DNA from: Sipunculus nudus | Lineage: Eukaryota > Annelida > Sipuncula > Golfingiida > Sipunculidae | Length of the DNA: 64,000 nucleotides | Direction of reading: 5' to 3' | Assembly (NCBI GenBank): GCA_026874595.1 | Contig: CM049318.1 | Span: 39,453,956-39,517,955, forward strand | Translations under genes and position numbers: made by a program | The notes under the pieces: model-generated | Database searches by the model: none | Seen by the model: only the letters and a program-made list of their open reading frames with translations | What the model was told of the DNA's origin: nothing | Part shown: piece after piece, positions 22,082 through 34,280 of the stretch | Numbering within the stretch: position 1 is the stretch's first letter | Layout of the letters: each line of letters begins with the position of its first letter

Positions 22082-23588
22082 TTAGCTCAGCTGACTGTCA
22101 GTCATCTAAGCTATAGCGATCACCCTTTTTTCATCGTCCTTCCGGCCGTCCGGCCGTCTGTCCGTTAAACGGGCACAAATCGTAACCGCTTGACCTGGAA
22201 TCTTTTAACTTGACATCGAAGGAGGTCCATGGAAAAATCCCCTTGAAAACCCGGAAATAGGTCTCCTTTAACCATTTTCTTTGAGCTATGGGGCTCCGAA
22301 ATACCCCCAAAATAATGGAAAATTTGATACAAAAGCTCCAGTATCTGAACATATGCGTTGATAACCATGATTCTTTGCATGGATATTGGTCATGGAATGT
22401 TTCTTCAGTTTCTACAGACTGGTGGCGCCACCTGTATTTTTTTCGATGTTTACGATTTTATTTTCTCTTTTTGAGATTTCTAAAGATGCGGTCTTCTATT
22501 AACAGGACACCACTGAGCTCCGAAATACCCCCAGAATAATGGAAAATTTGATACAAAAGCTCAAGTATCTAAACCTCTTATGCATTGATAACTATGATTC
22601 TTTGCATGGATATTGGTCATGGAATGTTTCATCAGTTTCTACAGACTGCATGGGGCGCCACCTGTATTCGATTTTTACGAATTTCTTCTCTTTTTGAGAC
22701 CTCTTAAGATGCGGTCATCTATTAACTGGGCACCACAGGTAACCCATAAACTCTGAGCTATGGAGCTCTAATGTAACCCCTCTTATGCATTGATAACCAT
22801 GGTTCTTTGCATGGATATTGGTCATGGAATGTTTCATCAGTTTCTACAGACTGGGGCGCCACCTGTATTCGATTTTTACGAATTTCTTCTCTTTTTGAGA
22901 CCTCTTAAGATGCGGTCATCTATTAACTGGGCACCACAGGTAACCCATAAACTCTGAGCTATGGAGCTCTAATGTAACCCCTCTTATGCATTGATAACCA
23001 TGATTCTTTGCATGGATATTGGTCATGGAATGTTTCATCAGTTTCTACAGACTGGGGCGCTACCTGTATTCGATTTTTACGAATTTCTTCTCTTTTTGAG
23101 ACCTCTTAAGATGCGGTCATCTATTAACTGGGCACCACAGGTAACCCATAAACTCTGAGCTATGAAGCTCTAATGTAACCCCCCCTCCCCCAGAATAATG
23201 GAAAATTTGATATAAAAGCTCAAGTATCTGAACAACTGTTGCATTTATCACCATGAATCTTTCATTAGTTCCTGCAGACTGGTGGCGCCATCTGGATTTT
23301 TTTTCAAATTTTTACCCACTTTTTGGATTTTATAGACCTTCTAAGATGTAGTCATCTGTTAACAGGGCACAAAGTGTAACCATTGGAACTAGAATCTTCA
23401 ACTTGACATCCACGGAGGTCCACGAAAAATCTGCTTGGAAACCTGAAATTAGGTCTCTGTTACCCATATCCTCTGAGCTATGCTTAAGTTGAATGGGGAT
23501 ACCACCTACAAAATTTGGCATTGATGAAATTCCCCTTGTGAATGCTTTCCTCGTCAGCTCAGCGTCATGACCCCTGGGTCACTTGTTT
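22082..23588 (+). mobile_element. Complete helentron/pearl-like element A
   Basis: The 5' end TTAGCTCAGCTGACTGTCAG forms a hairpin with GTCATCTAAGCTATAGCGAT. A CCGTCC/CCGGCCGTCC tract (22137-22167), the invariant GGGCACAAATCGTAACCGCT and tandem cores follow. Three nearly identical cores of about 245 bp span 22560-23180 (AACTATGATTCTTTGCATGG, CTGGGGCGCCACCTGTATTC, GATGCGGTCATCTATTAACT). The 3' end is GTCAGCTCAGCGTCATGACC then CCTGGGTCACTTGTTT. The subterminal 5' and 3' words AGCTCAGCTGAC and GTCAGCTCAGC are inverted repeats. It begins about 165 bp after the lectin stop codon, within or next to its 3' untranslated region. No coding content is seen. Confidence 0.75.
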
Positions 23589-25010
23589 CCTCATACTAAC
23601 AATAAACTATGACGGTCAAGGAACTATGGAAAAGTTATATAAATTACCCCCAGGTGGAAGCACCTGTCCTACACATTTCCAGTTGTTGCCACATGGCCAG
23701 AGAAAAGCTTATCGAACGGTTCAATGCGGTGGAACCCCACAGGGCCTCACTTCAGCTAGTCCTTTAGGGTATCTTGTGTGGTTTGTGTTTTAAATGTAAC
23801 AAGCTTGATTAAAAGAACTGCGGTTTATTTTTCGATTGGTCCGGTGTACTGAACGAACCACTTGTTAAAAAAAATATCGGACCAGCCCAAAATTTACACG
23901 GCCAATTTCATCTGGCAAATAGTTTTGTTACGTTGTTACACATATAGTTATATATAAGTGCACCAAAAGTTTTTGATTTTGGGCATATTAAATGGAATTT
24001 AAGAAAAGTATTTCGCTAGTTTTTCTCGGACAATTAATAGCAAAAATAAAATATGCAGTTTATCATAATTTCATGTTTGCCTAACTTATATCGATATTTT
24101 AATTGAGGGTTAGTTTATCAACATTTATGTAAACTAATTTAATTTGTAGTATTTAAAGAAATGTACATATTTGTAACTATGAACATCATCACAAAGAATA
24201 TTCGTATTCTGTATATTAAATATCTTTGTACATGATTCGAAATTGACGGGAGGATTTAATAACTTACTGCCGGAGATTTCCTTTTTTTCTCATAAAATTA
24301 ACATGTGAAAATACTGTACTCTATATTTAATAAAAGATCTGCTGTAAGCCTCCTCTAATATGAGGACTTGGTCGTGGTCGACAAAATGCAAATTCGCTCT
24401 AAACCGGCCACCAAAAACTCTCAGAAGATAGATTTACGGATGGACGCTGTACCATCGTGCCGCTTCTTCTGATTTCCTTATTTCTCCCAGTTTCTCGAAA
24501 CCGCTCATGGGGTTGCCATTCTGTCTACACACTAAAACCCGGATGTCATAGGTTGCATGTAGAAATCAGGTAAACCGAAATAAATACCACTAGTAGTAAA
24601 AATATATACGAAATCTTTGTACGGTCAAAATGTAAAGTTTCCCCGCATCTGTTTTGTCGAGTACTGTTATTTTAACATGTTATAATTTCAATTTACATAT
24701 AATATTTACATATTATGGATTTTCGTATGCACAGTTACTTAGTCACTTGTTGTGAAAATTTCGTCCATTTACGTCAGCGGACTTCCTGCAGACTTCTGGG
24801 CCGCTACTTTTCGCTAGTAGATGGTGCAAATTGCAGCTCTATCTACCGACACAATTCAGTAGCTGTGCACAAGAAAATTTAATGTATACATACCACAACA
24901 CCAGCCTTATAAAACTATTCAGAGATACCTATTGTCTTTTGATTTTGGGAGTTTTCATTCATGTTTCAGATAAGTTTTTGCACTTACTTTTTTTAAACAA
25001 TCCTTGCCAG
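23589..25010. other. Non-coding spacer
   Basis: No gene supported; AT-rich. The 83-residue ORF at 23542-23793 starts inside the element's 3' end and matches no family I know. Confidence 0.35.
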
Positions 25011-25072
25011 TTTCGGATCCAGAGGGGGAGCTTTGGGAGCTGAACCCCCCCCCCCCTCCCCCCCCCCCCCCG
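25009..25072. repeat. G/C-run block, possible transposon end
   Basis: CCAGTTTCGGATCCAGAGGG followed by a long C tract (25046-25072) resembles the CAGNGGCGGATCCAGGGGG-type hAT ends. A similar sequence, CAGCGGCGGATCCAACGGGG, occurs at 33002-33021. No mate end is found. Confidence 0.35.
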
Positions 25073-25513
25073 CGCTGGAAACAATATCATTGTTTATCAG
25101 AGAAGTTTTTCTTTATATTATTTTTAGTTGCCGTCATACAAATATTACCCTTTTAACTTAAAAAACAAAAGGAATCGTTAGAAAAGACAAATGTCTACAC
25201 CAGGATCGGGCATCTTTTTATTCTCCCGCCGTTAAGAGAGAGGACTACTCAAATGGTCCGCGTCTGTCGGTTTCTCCGTATTTACTGCAGGGCCTTGTGT
25301 GGCTTATTTTAGGTACAAACCAACCTTGTGTGACTTTTTTTCCTTTTGTGGCTAGCCACACCGTGCGGAGGGTTTTTTAAGTACAGAAAAGCCTTTTGCA
25401 TCTTTTGAACCAAACTTGTAAAAAAGTCACACAAGGGATTCTGTCTGTCAAGGTCCCTGTTGGATATCCAAGTTGTCCTTGTCCGTCCCATAGATGTTGT
25501 ACAGAACCATAAC

Positions 25514-25660
25514 GTTGCGCCACCTACAGATTATTTTGAGCCAATCAGATGCCTTTAGTTCTGGCGGAATTTTTATGACGCATGCCATCTGCAAATTATT
25601 TTGAGCCAATTAGAGACCTTTATTCCTGGCGTGATTTTTATGAAACAAGGGTTCAAAAGT
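25514..25660. repeat. 74-bp tandem duplication
   Basis: Two adjacent units share ATTATTTTGAGCCAATYAGA, then CCTTTA, TTCTGGCG or TCCTGGCG, and TTTTTATGA. It abuts the minisatellite that follows. Confidence 0.7.
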
Positions 25661-25696
25661 AAAAAGCCACACGTGGGAGAATTATTAGTACACTTT

Positions 25697-26405
25697 TGAA
25701 AAAGCCACACAAGGAACAAAAAGCCACACAAAGGAAAAAAAACACACAAGGGGAAAAAAGCCACACAAGGAAAAAGACACACAAGGGAAAAAAACACACA
25801 AGGGAAAAAACCACACAAGGAACAAAAAGCCACACAAAGGAAAAAAAACACACAAGGGGAAAAAAGCCACACAAGGAAAAAGACACACAAGGGAAAAAAA
25901 CACACAAGGGAAAAAAACACACAAGGAACAAAAAGCCACACAAAGGAAAAAAAAAACTCACAAGGGGAAAAAAGCCACACAAGGAAAAAGACACACAAGG
26001 GAAAAAAACACACAAGGGAAAAAACCACACAAGGAACAAAAAGCCACACAAAGGAAAAAAACACACAAGGGGAAAAAAGCCACACAAGGAAAAAGACACA
26101 CAAGGGAAAAAAACACACAAGGGAAAAAACCACACAAGGAACAAAAAGCCACACAAAGGAAAAAAAACACACAAGGGGAAAAAAACACACAAGGGAAAAA
26201 ACCACACAAGGAACAAAAAGCCACACAAAGGAAAAAAAACACACAAAGGGAAAAAAGCCACACAAGGAAAAAGACACACAAGGGAAAAAAACACACAAGG
26301 GAAAAAACCACACAAGGAACAAAAAGCTACACAAAGGAAAAAAAACACACAAGGGAAAAAATGCCACACAAGGAAAAAGACACACAAGAGCAAAGGCACA
26401 CAAGG
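25697..26405. repeat. Purine-rich minisatellite with higher-order structure
   Basis: An array of 15-21 bp variants of ACACAAGGGAAAAAA, grouped into larger units of roughly 105-125 bp that begin AACAAAAAGCCACACAAAGG (25708, 25821, 25928, 26036 and so on). The strand bias is extreme (A, G, C; almost no T). Several frames on both strands stay open for over 200 codons because T is absent. The resulting KKPHKEQ and FFPLCVF repeats are artefacts. The flank at 25318-25330 (CCTTGTGTGACTT) carries the motif inverted, and a CCGTCC tract follows at 26420-26465. Confidence 0.9.
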
Positions 26406-26469
26406 TTGATTCCCTAGTACGTCCGTCCTTTCGTCCGTCTGTCCTTTAATCCGTCCGTCCGTCTCGCAC

Positions 26470-28514
26470 ACTTTACTAGTTAAACGTATGGCCGGGGACC
26501 ATTGTGGCCGAGGTCTTTATTGTATTTTAAAATAATTAGTTGGGCATTTCCCAAAATTGGTTATTGAGGTTATAAATTCCGATCTATACATGATCTATCA
26601 ACCGTGGCTCCCTCAAGTATTTCTCATGCAATGTTCCAGCTGTCCTTGGGCTTAGACATCTTACTTGTGAACATGATCAAGCGTTTAAATAAAAAGGAAG
26701 CATTTTTACCTCTCTTTATCCTAGAAATAAAAATTATTTATTCTTTTAAACAAAACGTCAATATATTATCGTTCAAATAAAAATATAATAAACAGTGTAT
26801 GAATATACATACATCATAGCATTTGATTTTTATGATAGGCAGTGGAAATTTACTGCCTCGTCATAGTTACCATGTAGGGGAGACTGGGATTTTAGCTGTA
26901 TATATCAGCTGGAATTCTCAATGGGGAATCTGTTTTGAAATTATTTATCCTTGTCGCCCTTTAAAAGAAAAAAAATTACAAAACGGTACAAGAAACTTTA
27001 GTAAACTGACAGTGTTTAATGCCTATAGCATCGTTTTATGAAAGATTAATTATCGATTACAAATGTATAAATTAACAAATAAATACTAGTATGCAAACGA
27101 TAATGCATAAATATGCGAACGAAAGAAATGCATTTTATAATACACACGTATTTATAAAAGAAATATGACGTTTGCACGTATAAAAGCAAGTTATAGACTA
27201 ATGAAGCAACTAAACACATGGAAAAGTAATTTAAGCTATACCTGTTATTCAAAATAAACGCTGGTGAGTAATATCTCAAAAAGTAGTTAGAGAATAATAT
27301 TCAATCATGAGTTATTCGTTTACCTTTTTCAATGATGTTTAATGTACTTAAATGTTTATATGTATTTGTGTCTTTATTTTATGACTGATCAATTATTTGA
27401 GATTAAATAATGAATTAAATGTTTACATCGTTGGGCACTTGTGCTCAAATCTCATGTTCATCTCTATACGATACCTTAAAAAGAGATTATTAATGTACCA
27501 AACTCTAATTTTTATTTATAAATCGGTTGATAGAAAAACAATTATGTCCAGATCATTTATTCTTTGGCTTTGAATTCCCCATTCTACCAACTTGCTCCAG
27601 AGAAGTCTTATTTGTTGAGTTAATCATACCTCTGCGAAGCAAGGTTTAGCATGTAATTATCGACGGTTGATTCGTCTGTTAGAAGCTGTACTCAGCAGTT
27701 ATAGATGGACTTATGAGGATAGCCAGAAAAAAATTTAAATAATTTAGAGTTTACTTTAATCGCCATTATATTATTATTTAAAAGAGGCTTTACTATTGTG
27801 AAAAAAGGGGATAAAAAGACCGTCTTTATTTTTTTGGTTTTAGGGGAACCTTTCATTGAATATAAATATCCGAAAGGGGCTAAAAGACCGGTTATGCAAA
27901 ATCAAGTTTGGTGAACTTGTCCAACATTTCTCTTGAACTCTTGAAATATAATCCTCGTGCTATAAACTGTAAATTCACAAAATAAAAAAAACATACACAT
28001 AATATGAATTGTCTGACTTTAAAGTCTGCATTTACTTTTTGTCTCAACTTTGTTCATGAGTTTCCAGTTGTAAAGTATGTCTCGGGAGAATATTATAAGT
28101 TGCACATCCGTACCCATTTACAACGATTTCGCAATTTACAAATTGTCAGATTGTATATGAAGTGGAAAAATTCAAAAGGTATATTTTGATATCTATATCC
28201 GTGGAATCATGTTTGTTAGTTTCCGGCCTGCAAATTATTTACTATTAGATTGAAACTACGACTACATGTTTACAAGAGATTTAATGTGGTACTGGCCATC
28301 TAATACCTCTTTCTCTCATCCATCAATAACAGTGGATTTTTTTTTAAATAATGATTCTAAAGTTTAAGAGAAAAAAAGGGGCAGTTTTTGGTTTTAAAAC
28401 GGCAAAAAAATCTGCTTTTTATAGGTGTAAAGTGACTTATATTCAAATAACGCTTTACGCTGAATCCAACGATTAACCCATTATAACCTTTTGAACATCA
28501 GAAGTTTACACTGC
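26470..28514. other. AT-rich non-coding stretch
   Basis: No gene supported on either strand. No tandem or inverted repeat of note. Confidence 0.35.
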
Positions 28515-28521
28515 AATATAT

Positions 28522-28607
<86 letters not shown>
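28515..28607. repeat. (TA)n microsatellite
   Basis: About 90 bp, nearly perfect, with a TACATG interruption at the left. Confidence 0.95.
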
Positions 28608-28610
<3 letters not shown>

Positions 28611-28944
28611 GCGCAGGCACTTGCCATAGACATTTATCTTTATATATGTATGCTTGCGAATTGAGTAAAGGATTTCTATAAGTTTTGCAAGATTGATCGC
28701 GGGTTACAAGTAAAAATAATGTTTGATAGAATGCGCTGTTCGATTCGAGTCACGACGAGGCCATGTTTTAATTCACCCTGCGAGCAGAGAGATCATGTTC
28801 GATAAAGGATTTATTTCACAAGGATGACATGATTTTGTGCAGAGCAACAGCAACTGGGCCTAAGGAGGGCGTAGGCCTGTCTATATTCCCCCGACTTCCT
28901 CTTGCCCATGTACTCCGGTACCTATGTTCCCCAGAGGCTTATCT

Positions 28945-29787
28945 GACATTAATATGGAAATCCGCTTTAACATATTGTTCCGTTGATCACATATTATTTG
29001 TGGAAGAAGGGAATATTATAATATCCCCTACTATTCACTGAATACTTTCACTTTGATTTTTTTTTAAGAGATGCATTTTCCTTTTCATTATTCCAAACAT
29101 TTACAGTTTTTTGTAAGTCTTCACGATTTTTTCCATTCTTGTTTCATTAAACACCACGTGTTAAAGAGCCCCCCACGAGTGTGTTGCACTCGCGACACGA
29201 ATATAACCTAATGTTATGCACTCACGACACGTGACAGGTCAATGTGGACATCATTTCTACCTGTCCTAATGGTATGAAAGTTTAAACCGACCGAGTAATG
29301 CCAGTTTTGTCCTACACGGCTTGTTGTTCTACCAAGCACAATAATTGTCTGGTTTGAAAATGACGAAATAGCCGTTCAAAACGGCGGAGTTTATGGTAAA
29401 TGCCGATAATCCGCTCGTTTAACTGGTTCCGGTTTTAGCATACAAGTTGCAAAGTCACAGCAAATATGTCATATACATGATTTTCTAGCGCAGTTGAATA
29501 GAATTAGACACCTTTCATAGGTATGTTTAATTCTCACTTCAAGTCGAGAATGATCCTTTATTAATACGGGAATCCGCTTTTACACATTTGGTTCCGTTGA
29601 TCACATATTATTTGTGGAAGGAGAGAATATCATAATATCCCCTACTATTCACTGAATATTTACACTTTTATTTTTTTAAAAGATGCATTTTCCTATTCAT
29701 TAGTCCAAACATTAACAGTTTTTGTGTAAGTCTTCACGAATTTTCCCTTTGCTTTTGTTCTAGTTTCATTAAGCTCCACGTGTTAAT
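28945..29787 (+). repeat. Pair of direct repeats of about 220 bp
   Basis: 28945-29163 and 29565-29787 align throughout: TCCGTTGATCACATATTATT, then TGTGGAAG, TATCCCCTACTATTCACTGA, AGATGCATTTTCCT, GTAAGTCTTCACGA and CACGTGTTAA. Gaps are small. The roughly 400 bp between them is unrelated. This is a local duplication or two copies of an unknown interspersed repeat. Confidence 0.8.
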
Positions 29788-30756
29788 TTTGCATAACAAA
29801 CACAGCCGATTTTTAATACTTTTAATATACTTAACCCAAATGTCTGTTGTCATGCATGTTGTAATAACAAAGAAAACGTACAGATCTGGGGAACATAGGA
29901 ACATAGGTACCGGGGAACATAAGCCTGATCCTACAATAAGCCATTTTCTGAAAAAAAGCTCTCACGCAAAGTAAGACATGGAAAGGAGTAAAGAAATATT
30001 TATATAGATTCCAGTCCTTGAGAAAGATTTATTTAGTTACACACACATCTTTCTTACATCAGCTCATAAAAAGTGACTTTCCGATTCTACGATGTTATAC
30101 ACAGAAAATGTATATTATAGACCCTTGAGTATGTTCATCCAGTTTCCATTTTTTAATAACTTTCCTTGTAGGTATGACAATGCAATGTTTACACAATAAT
30201 TTTCTTTTGTATGCATATATACCTCATCATGATCATATTGCTTAATAAATAGTTTACTTGTTCTTGACAATTTTTTATTTTATTTTTGTTATTTAGCTGA
30301 GTAAATCATGTTAAGCATCTTTGATAGATGCCTACATATTTCATCATTTTATGGCTTTTCTTAGGTTGAGGGCCACTCAAAGTGGCTTTTGGGGACCTGG
30401 GTGAAAAAGAACGACCTTAGTTTAGCTGGCATCAGGGGAGCTTTCTAAGTTTCCTGATCGAAAATTAAATCTTGTGTGCGACATATTTTACCGTTTCTGC
30501 CCTCTATTCAATCAATAGCAAAAGAGGAATTATACTCATATATTAGAATCTGACTTGCGAACCTCGAATAACCCATGACAGTTGAGGCAGCGAACAGATG
30601 CAATCGTCCAGTACAAAACAAATATGGTCCTACTTATAATTCAAAAGACCAGATGAGCTCAAAAAATGCTTTGCCTGTTTCGATCGGGGTAAACCCCCTT
30701 ACAACACGTGTACTGTGAAGGTACGCAAGGCGCCTTATCTAAGAACTTGCACAAAA

Positions 30757-31015
30757 GCATGCTCGCACGGGTTACAGGACGTTGGCAGCCTGCAGGCGGT
30801 ACAGGAAATGACTCGTGTCCATGGAGACGGTATTTCAGTTTGGGTTGTGACATGTAACATGTATTGCTAACATGTAAACTATTGTGTTAATTTATCATTC
30901 TTAGAATGATATTGAGATTATTGGCCGTTTACCACAATATGAAAGCAACCTGATGCAAGACCACTGCGATACGTTCCTAGATATAACTTGTATCACGATT
31001 CGAGTAGGCTTACCA
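30757..31015 (+). repeat. Interspersed repeat, copy 1
   Basis: Shares ordered blocks with 52561-52770: TCGCACGGGTTACWGGACG, TTTTGTGTTAATT or TTGTGTTAATT, TACCACRATAT, CACTRCGATRCRTTCCT, and CTTGTATCAYGATTC. The class is unknown. Confidence 0.6.
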
Positions 31016-31539
31016 GCCAATTAACCGATTGTCTACTGAGTCGGGTTGTCACGGCTAATGACTAATCGGTTATTTTCATTTACTTTCAACTGTCCTTGTG
31101 AGTGATGTACCATGTATGTCTGGACTTGGGTTCTAGTCCGGGCTCTAGTCCATTTTTTTCAGGGTCTTGGACTTTTAATCACATCTAAAGGCGGAAGGAC
31201 TCGAGGAGTTGAGCCGGGTTGATCTCAAGTCCAGACGAAACCATGGTTAAAAATATCAAAACAGAAATAAGTATGGTGAAAGCTAAAACTTTTGTAAGGA
31301 AATGAATATTTTAGTCGGACTTGGATATGGACTCGGTTTCAAATAGACTCGGAATAAAAGGTGTACTAGGACTCGATTAGCACTTTAAACGTATTAGTGT
31401 GAGACATTTTACGTATGCTGGAACTGTATATCGTAATTCCACGTCTGCACTGACTACGTTCCTCCAGATATTTATTCTTTAATTTGACGGAACTAGGTCT
31501 AAATAGGGTAATGTACAATGGGATATCAGACTGTTTGAT

Positions 31540-32040
31540 TTACTTATGACTGTGTGCCCCATTCTGATGATTGTTTGATTGTGACATTTGCGAATGACAC
31601 AACCATTACTGGGCTCCTCTACAGATCTAAAGAGAATACGGGAAATGAAATGCCTAACCCGTGTGGTTACCGAAAACAATTTGGAGCTGACTGCGGAAAG
31701 AACAGGGAAATTAAGGGTTTCGAATTAGAAATTGTTCATATTTTAAAATTTCTTGGTATTCACTTATATCATCAGATTTGAAGTGGGAGGAAATGTTATT
31801 TAATACAGCAGAAAGGCCCAGTACCGGTTGTACTTTTTTCAAGAACCTTGAAGGGTTTGGTCTGGACTTACCAGTACTGTTGCAGTTTTACTGGGGAGTT
31901 CAAGGGAGTACATCGATCTACGTTCTTTGTCATTGCGTTGGGCGATATTTAAGGTGCAAAATCATTTGCAATAATATGCTAATGATCTATTATCTAGACT
32001 ATAGTCCAGAACTGGACGCTGATGGACCTCACAAATAGTA
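31540..32040 (+). pseudogene. Rex1/L2-like LINE reverse-transcriptase relic
   Basis: A frame across 31554-31781 reads CLIVTFANDTTITGLLYRSK, the reverse-transcriptase active-site region with N in place of the first catalytic D of FADD. A shifted frame gives ENNLELTAERTGKLRVSN-like text, then FLGIHL. A third gives RKAQYRLYFF and SLTSTVAVLLG-like blocks, matching the order of the C-terminal half of Rex1/L2-type reverse transcriptases (YADDT, thumb, KKAQQRLYFL). Stops and shifts separate the blocks, so it is dead. Nothing of the endonuclease domain is seen upstream. Family assignment is from motif memory. Confidence 0.55.
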
Positions 32041-32070
32041 TAAACATATGTTAATTTCAAGTGTAAAGTC

Positions 32071-32177
32071 AGTCAATTTGTAAAATGCATGAAAATTTCA
32101 GTCAATTTATAAATTGCCTTATTTACTCAGGCAATTTATAAAATGACTGATATTTTCAGCCATTTTACATATTGACT
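32071..32177. repeat. Palindromic foldback repeat, copy 1
   Basis: Starts AGTCAATTTGTAAAATG and ends CATTTTACATATTGACT, which are inverted repeats. The inner arms TCAGTCAATTTATAAATTGC and GGCAATTTATAAAATGACTG pair as well, leaving a short loop at about 32119-32129. It can form a hairpin with arms of roughly 48 bp. Confidence 0.75.
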
Positions 32178-32179
32178 GA

Positions 32180-33910
32180 AAATTCAGCCAATTTATTTGA
32201 CAGATTGACTAAATCGATACGAAATAGTTTGTTTCACATATCTCATTTATTAAGAGTACTGATCAAATAATAAAATACACAGACCGGTGAGGGATAACCA
32301 GAATCACATGGCTGAAATATGTTTACTGTTAAAACATAATGAAATATACATACACTATTTTACATCTCATATGACTACGTTTTTGCTTATGTAAGTACCA
32401 GAATTTAGCCATATGAAAGCTTTTGATTAAACAAAATGTTTATTATGTTATTACAAAATGTTAGAATGTGCAGTAGGCTAGCAAGTGAAATTTATGATGA
32501 AATATGGTTTAAAATAACCACAGTTACATCGTTGATAATATCTGATAATATCAAATACATGAGTAAGATATGCTAAAGTGAGTAACAAAGCATATATAAA
32601 GTTTAATCGTAATTCCCGACTATGTATGATACATTTGATGCGTATACACCTACCTTCTTTAAATGGAGCCAAACTGTATTGGTTTTGAATGTTGAGCAGT
32701 AAAATAACTGACCAAAGTAGACATATTATATTACCTCCATATTGTAATAAAAGAGAATGTTATTTTGTCATATAAATAAGCTCTAAAATATGAGTTATTT
32801 ACAAAAAAAAGTGTAACAGTTTATTTTAAAGTTAATTAAGTGTTATCTTTCGGAAATAAATTTAAATGATGACTTATAGTATGGCATGATTCACTCGTTT
32901 CAATAACATTGTGAAACCCAAGTACTAAAAAAAACAAATTAAATAATTCATGCAGATTTCAAGAATTCAAACAAAGACTTAAGCTTTCATTGTTAAATAA
33001 CCAGCGGCGGATCCAACGGGGGGGGGGGGGTAGATGTTCATATTAGATGTATGCCCCCTAAGTATTTTTGTAACTTATTTTTATTAAGTTTGTTTCTGAA
33101 GCGAGAACATTCCGTTATTCTATACGTAATAAATTGCTTCTAAATTTCTGAAATTTTAAAAGATAATTGTATCAGTGTTCACGCACACCCTTCCCGAAAG
33201 TGCAAAAGGAAATAGCACCTCTGATTATAGTAAAGGGACATAATCAGGAGCAATAGTATTCCTATTTTTTCACACTATCAGTTCACATTTGCTTTATACA
33301 AAAGTTTCCAGCAATAGCATCCCAGCACACAGTCTCAGTACCTCACATACGGCTGTTTAACACCCTGTCATGGCTCTGCGTATATGTAAACACAGTCCAC
33401 GTATGTCTGTCGACCATAACAAGGCCGCGTGATCAGAGGCCAGATTATAAGCCGCAACACAACAAGTTTCAGCCTGCTTGAACATGTAATACATTTTGTG
33501 GCCAAGTCATGCAGGGCATCTCGTAATTGGCACTGTTTTTAACACTCGTTTAAAGGAGTGAGCAAACGGTTTCAGGGGAATGATTTGGCAGGTAACAATT
33601 TAATTTTAAGGGAAGAAGCTATTTTTCGTGTTAATTCAACATGTTTTATAGGTGATTGGGCCCCTTTTAAGATCTTATATGATACATAATTATTCTTCAA
33701 GAACTAGAATTAATTAACTAAAGCCATATAGACGCTTTTAATTATATGAAACATAAAAATATGTAAAAATATGATGTGAATTATATTAAGACTAATTAAG
33801 ATAAATAAAATAATGAAATGTCACTTTAATCGTTATAATTGTATAACAACTCTGTATTTCATTTTTTTTTACATTTCAGTTAACGTGTTAAAAACCTTAC
33901 TGAAATTAAG
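32180..33910. other. AT-rich spacer between two foldback repeats
   Basis: No gene supported. It holds CAGCGGCGGATCCAACGGGG with a poly-G run (33002-33031), resembling a hAT-type end without a mate. Confidence 0.35.
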
Positions 33911-34017
33911 GTCAATTTGTAAAATGTCTGAAAATTTCATTCATTTTATAAATTGTCTGAGTGAATCTGGCAGTTTGTAAATTGACTGAAAATTTCACAT
34001 GATTTTACACATTAACT
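33911..34017. repeat. Palindromic foldback repeat, copy 2
   Basis: GTCAATTTGTAAAATG at the left and GATTTTACACATTAACT at the right are inverted, with CATTTTATAAATTG and CAGTTTGTAAATTGACTGAA inside. It is homologous to 32071-32177 and has the same total length (107 bp). Confidence 0.7.

Positions 34018-34018
<1 letters not shown>

Positions 34019-34086
<68 letters not shown>
34019..34086. repeat. (CA)n(TA)n microsatellite
   Basis: A compound tract, about 32 bp of CA then 34 bp of TA, directly abutting foldback copy 2. Confidence 0.95.
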
Positions 34087-34089
<3 letters not shown>

Positions 34090-34280
34090 GTGTGTGTTCT
34101 TACAAGAGACAGTCGAGGGATAACAAATAACATTTTTGCCACAGAAGTTGCCACAACATAAATGGATTTTAAGAACGGCTTTACTATACTATAATTTTCG
34201 CTTGAACTTTACATTTATTGCCTAGAAACACTAGGCAGCGTGAAATGTCTAGGGGAATAAATAAAGAAGTCAGTGGTTTT

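Noticed and set aside
25573-26471. Long ORFs on both strands (Phe/Cys/Val-rich and Lys/His/Thr-rich)
   Set aside because: They are translations of the T-depleted minisatellite and stay open only because of base composition.
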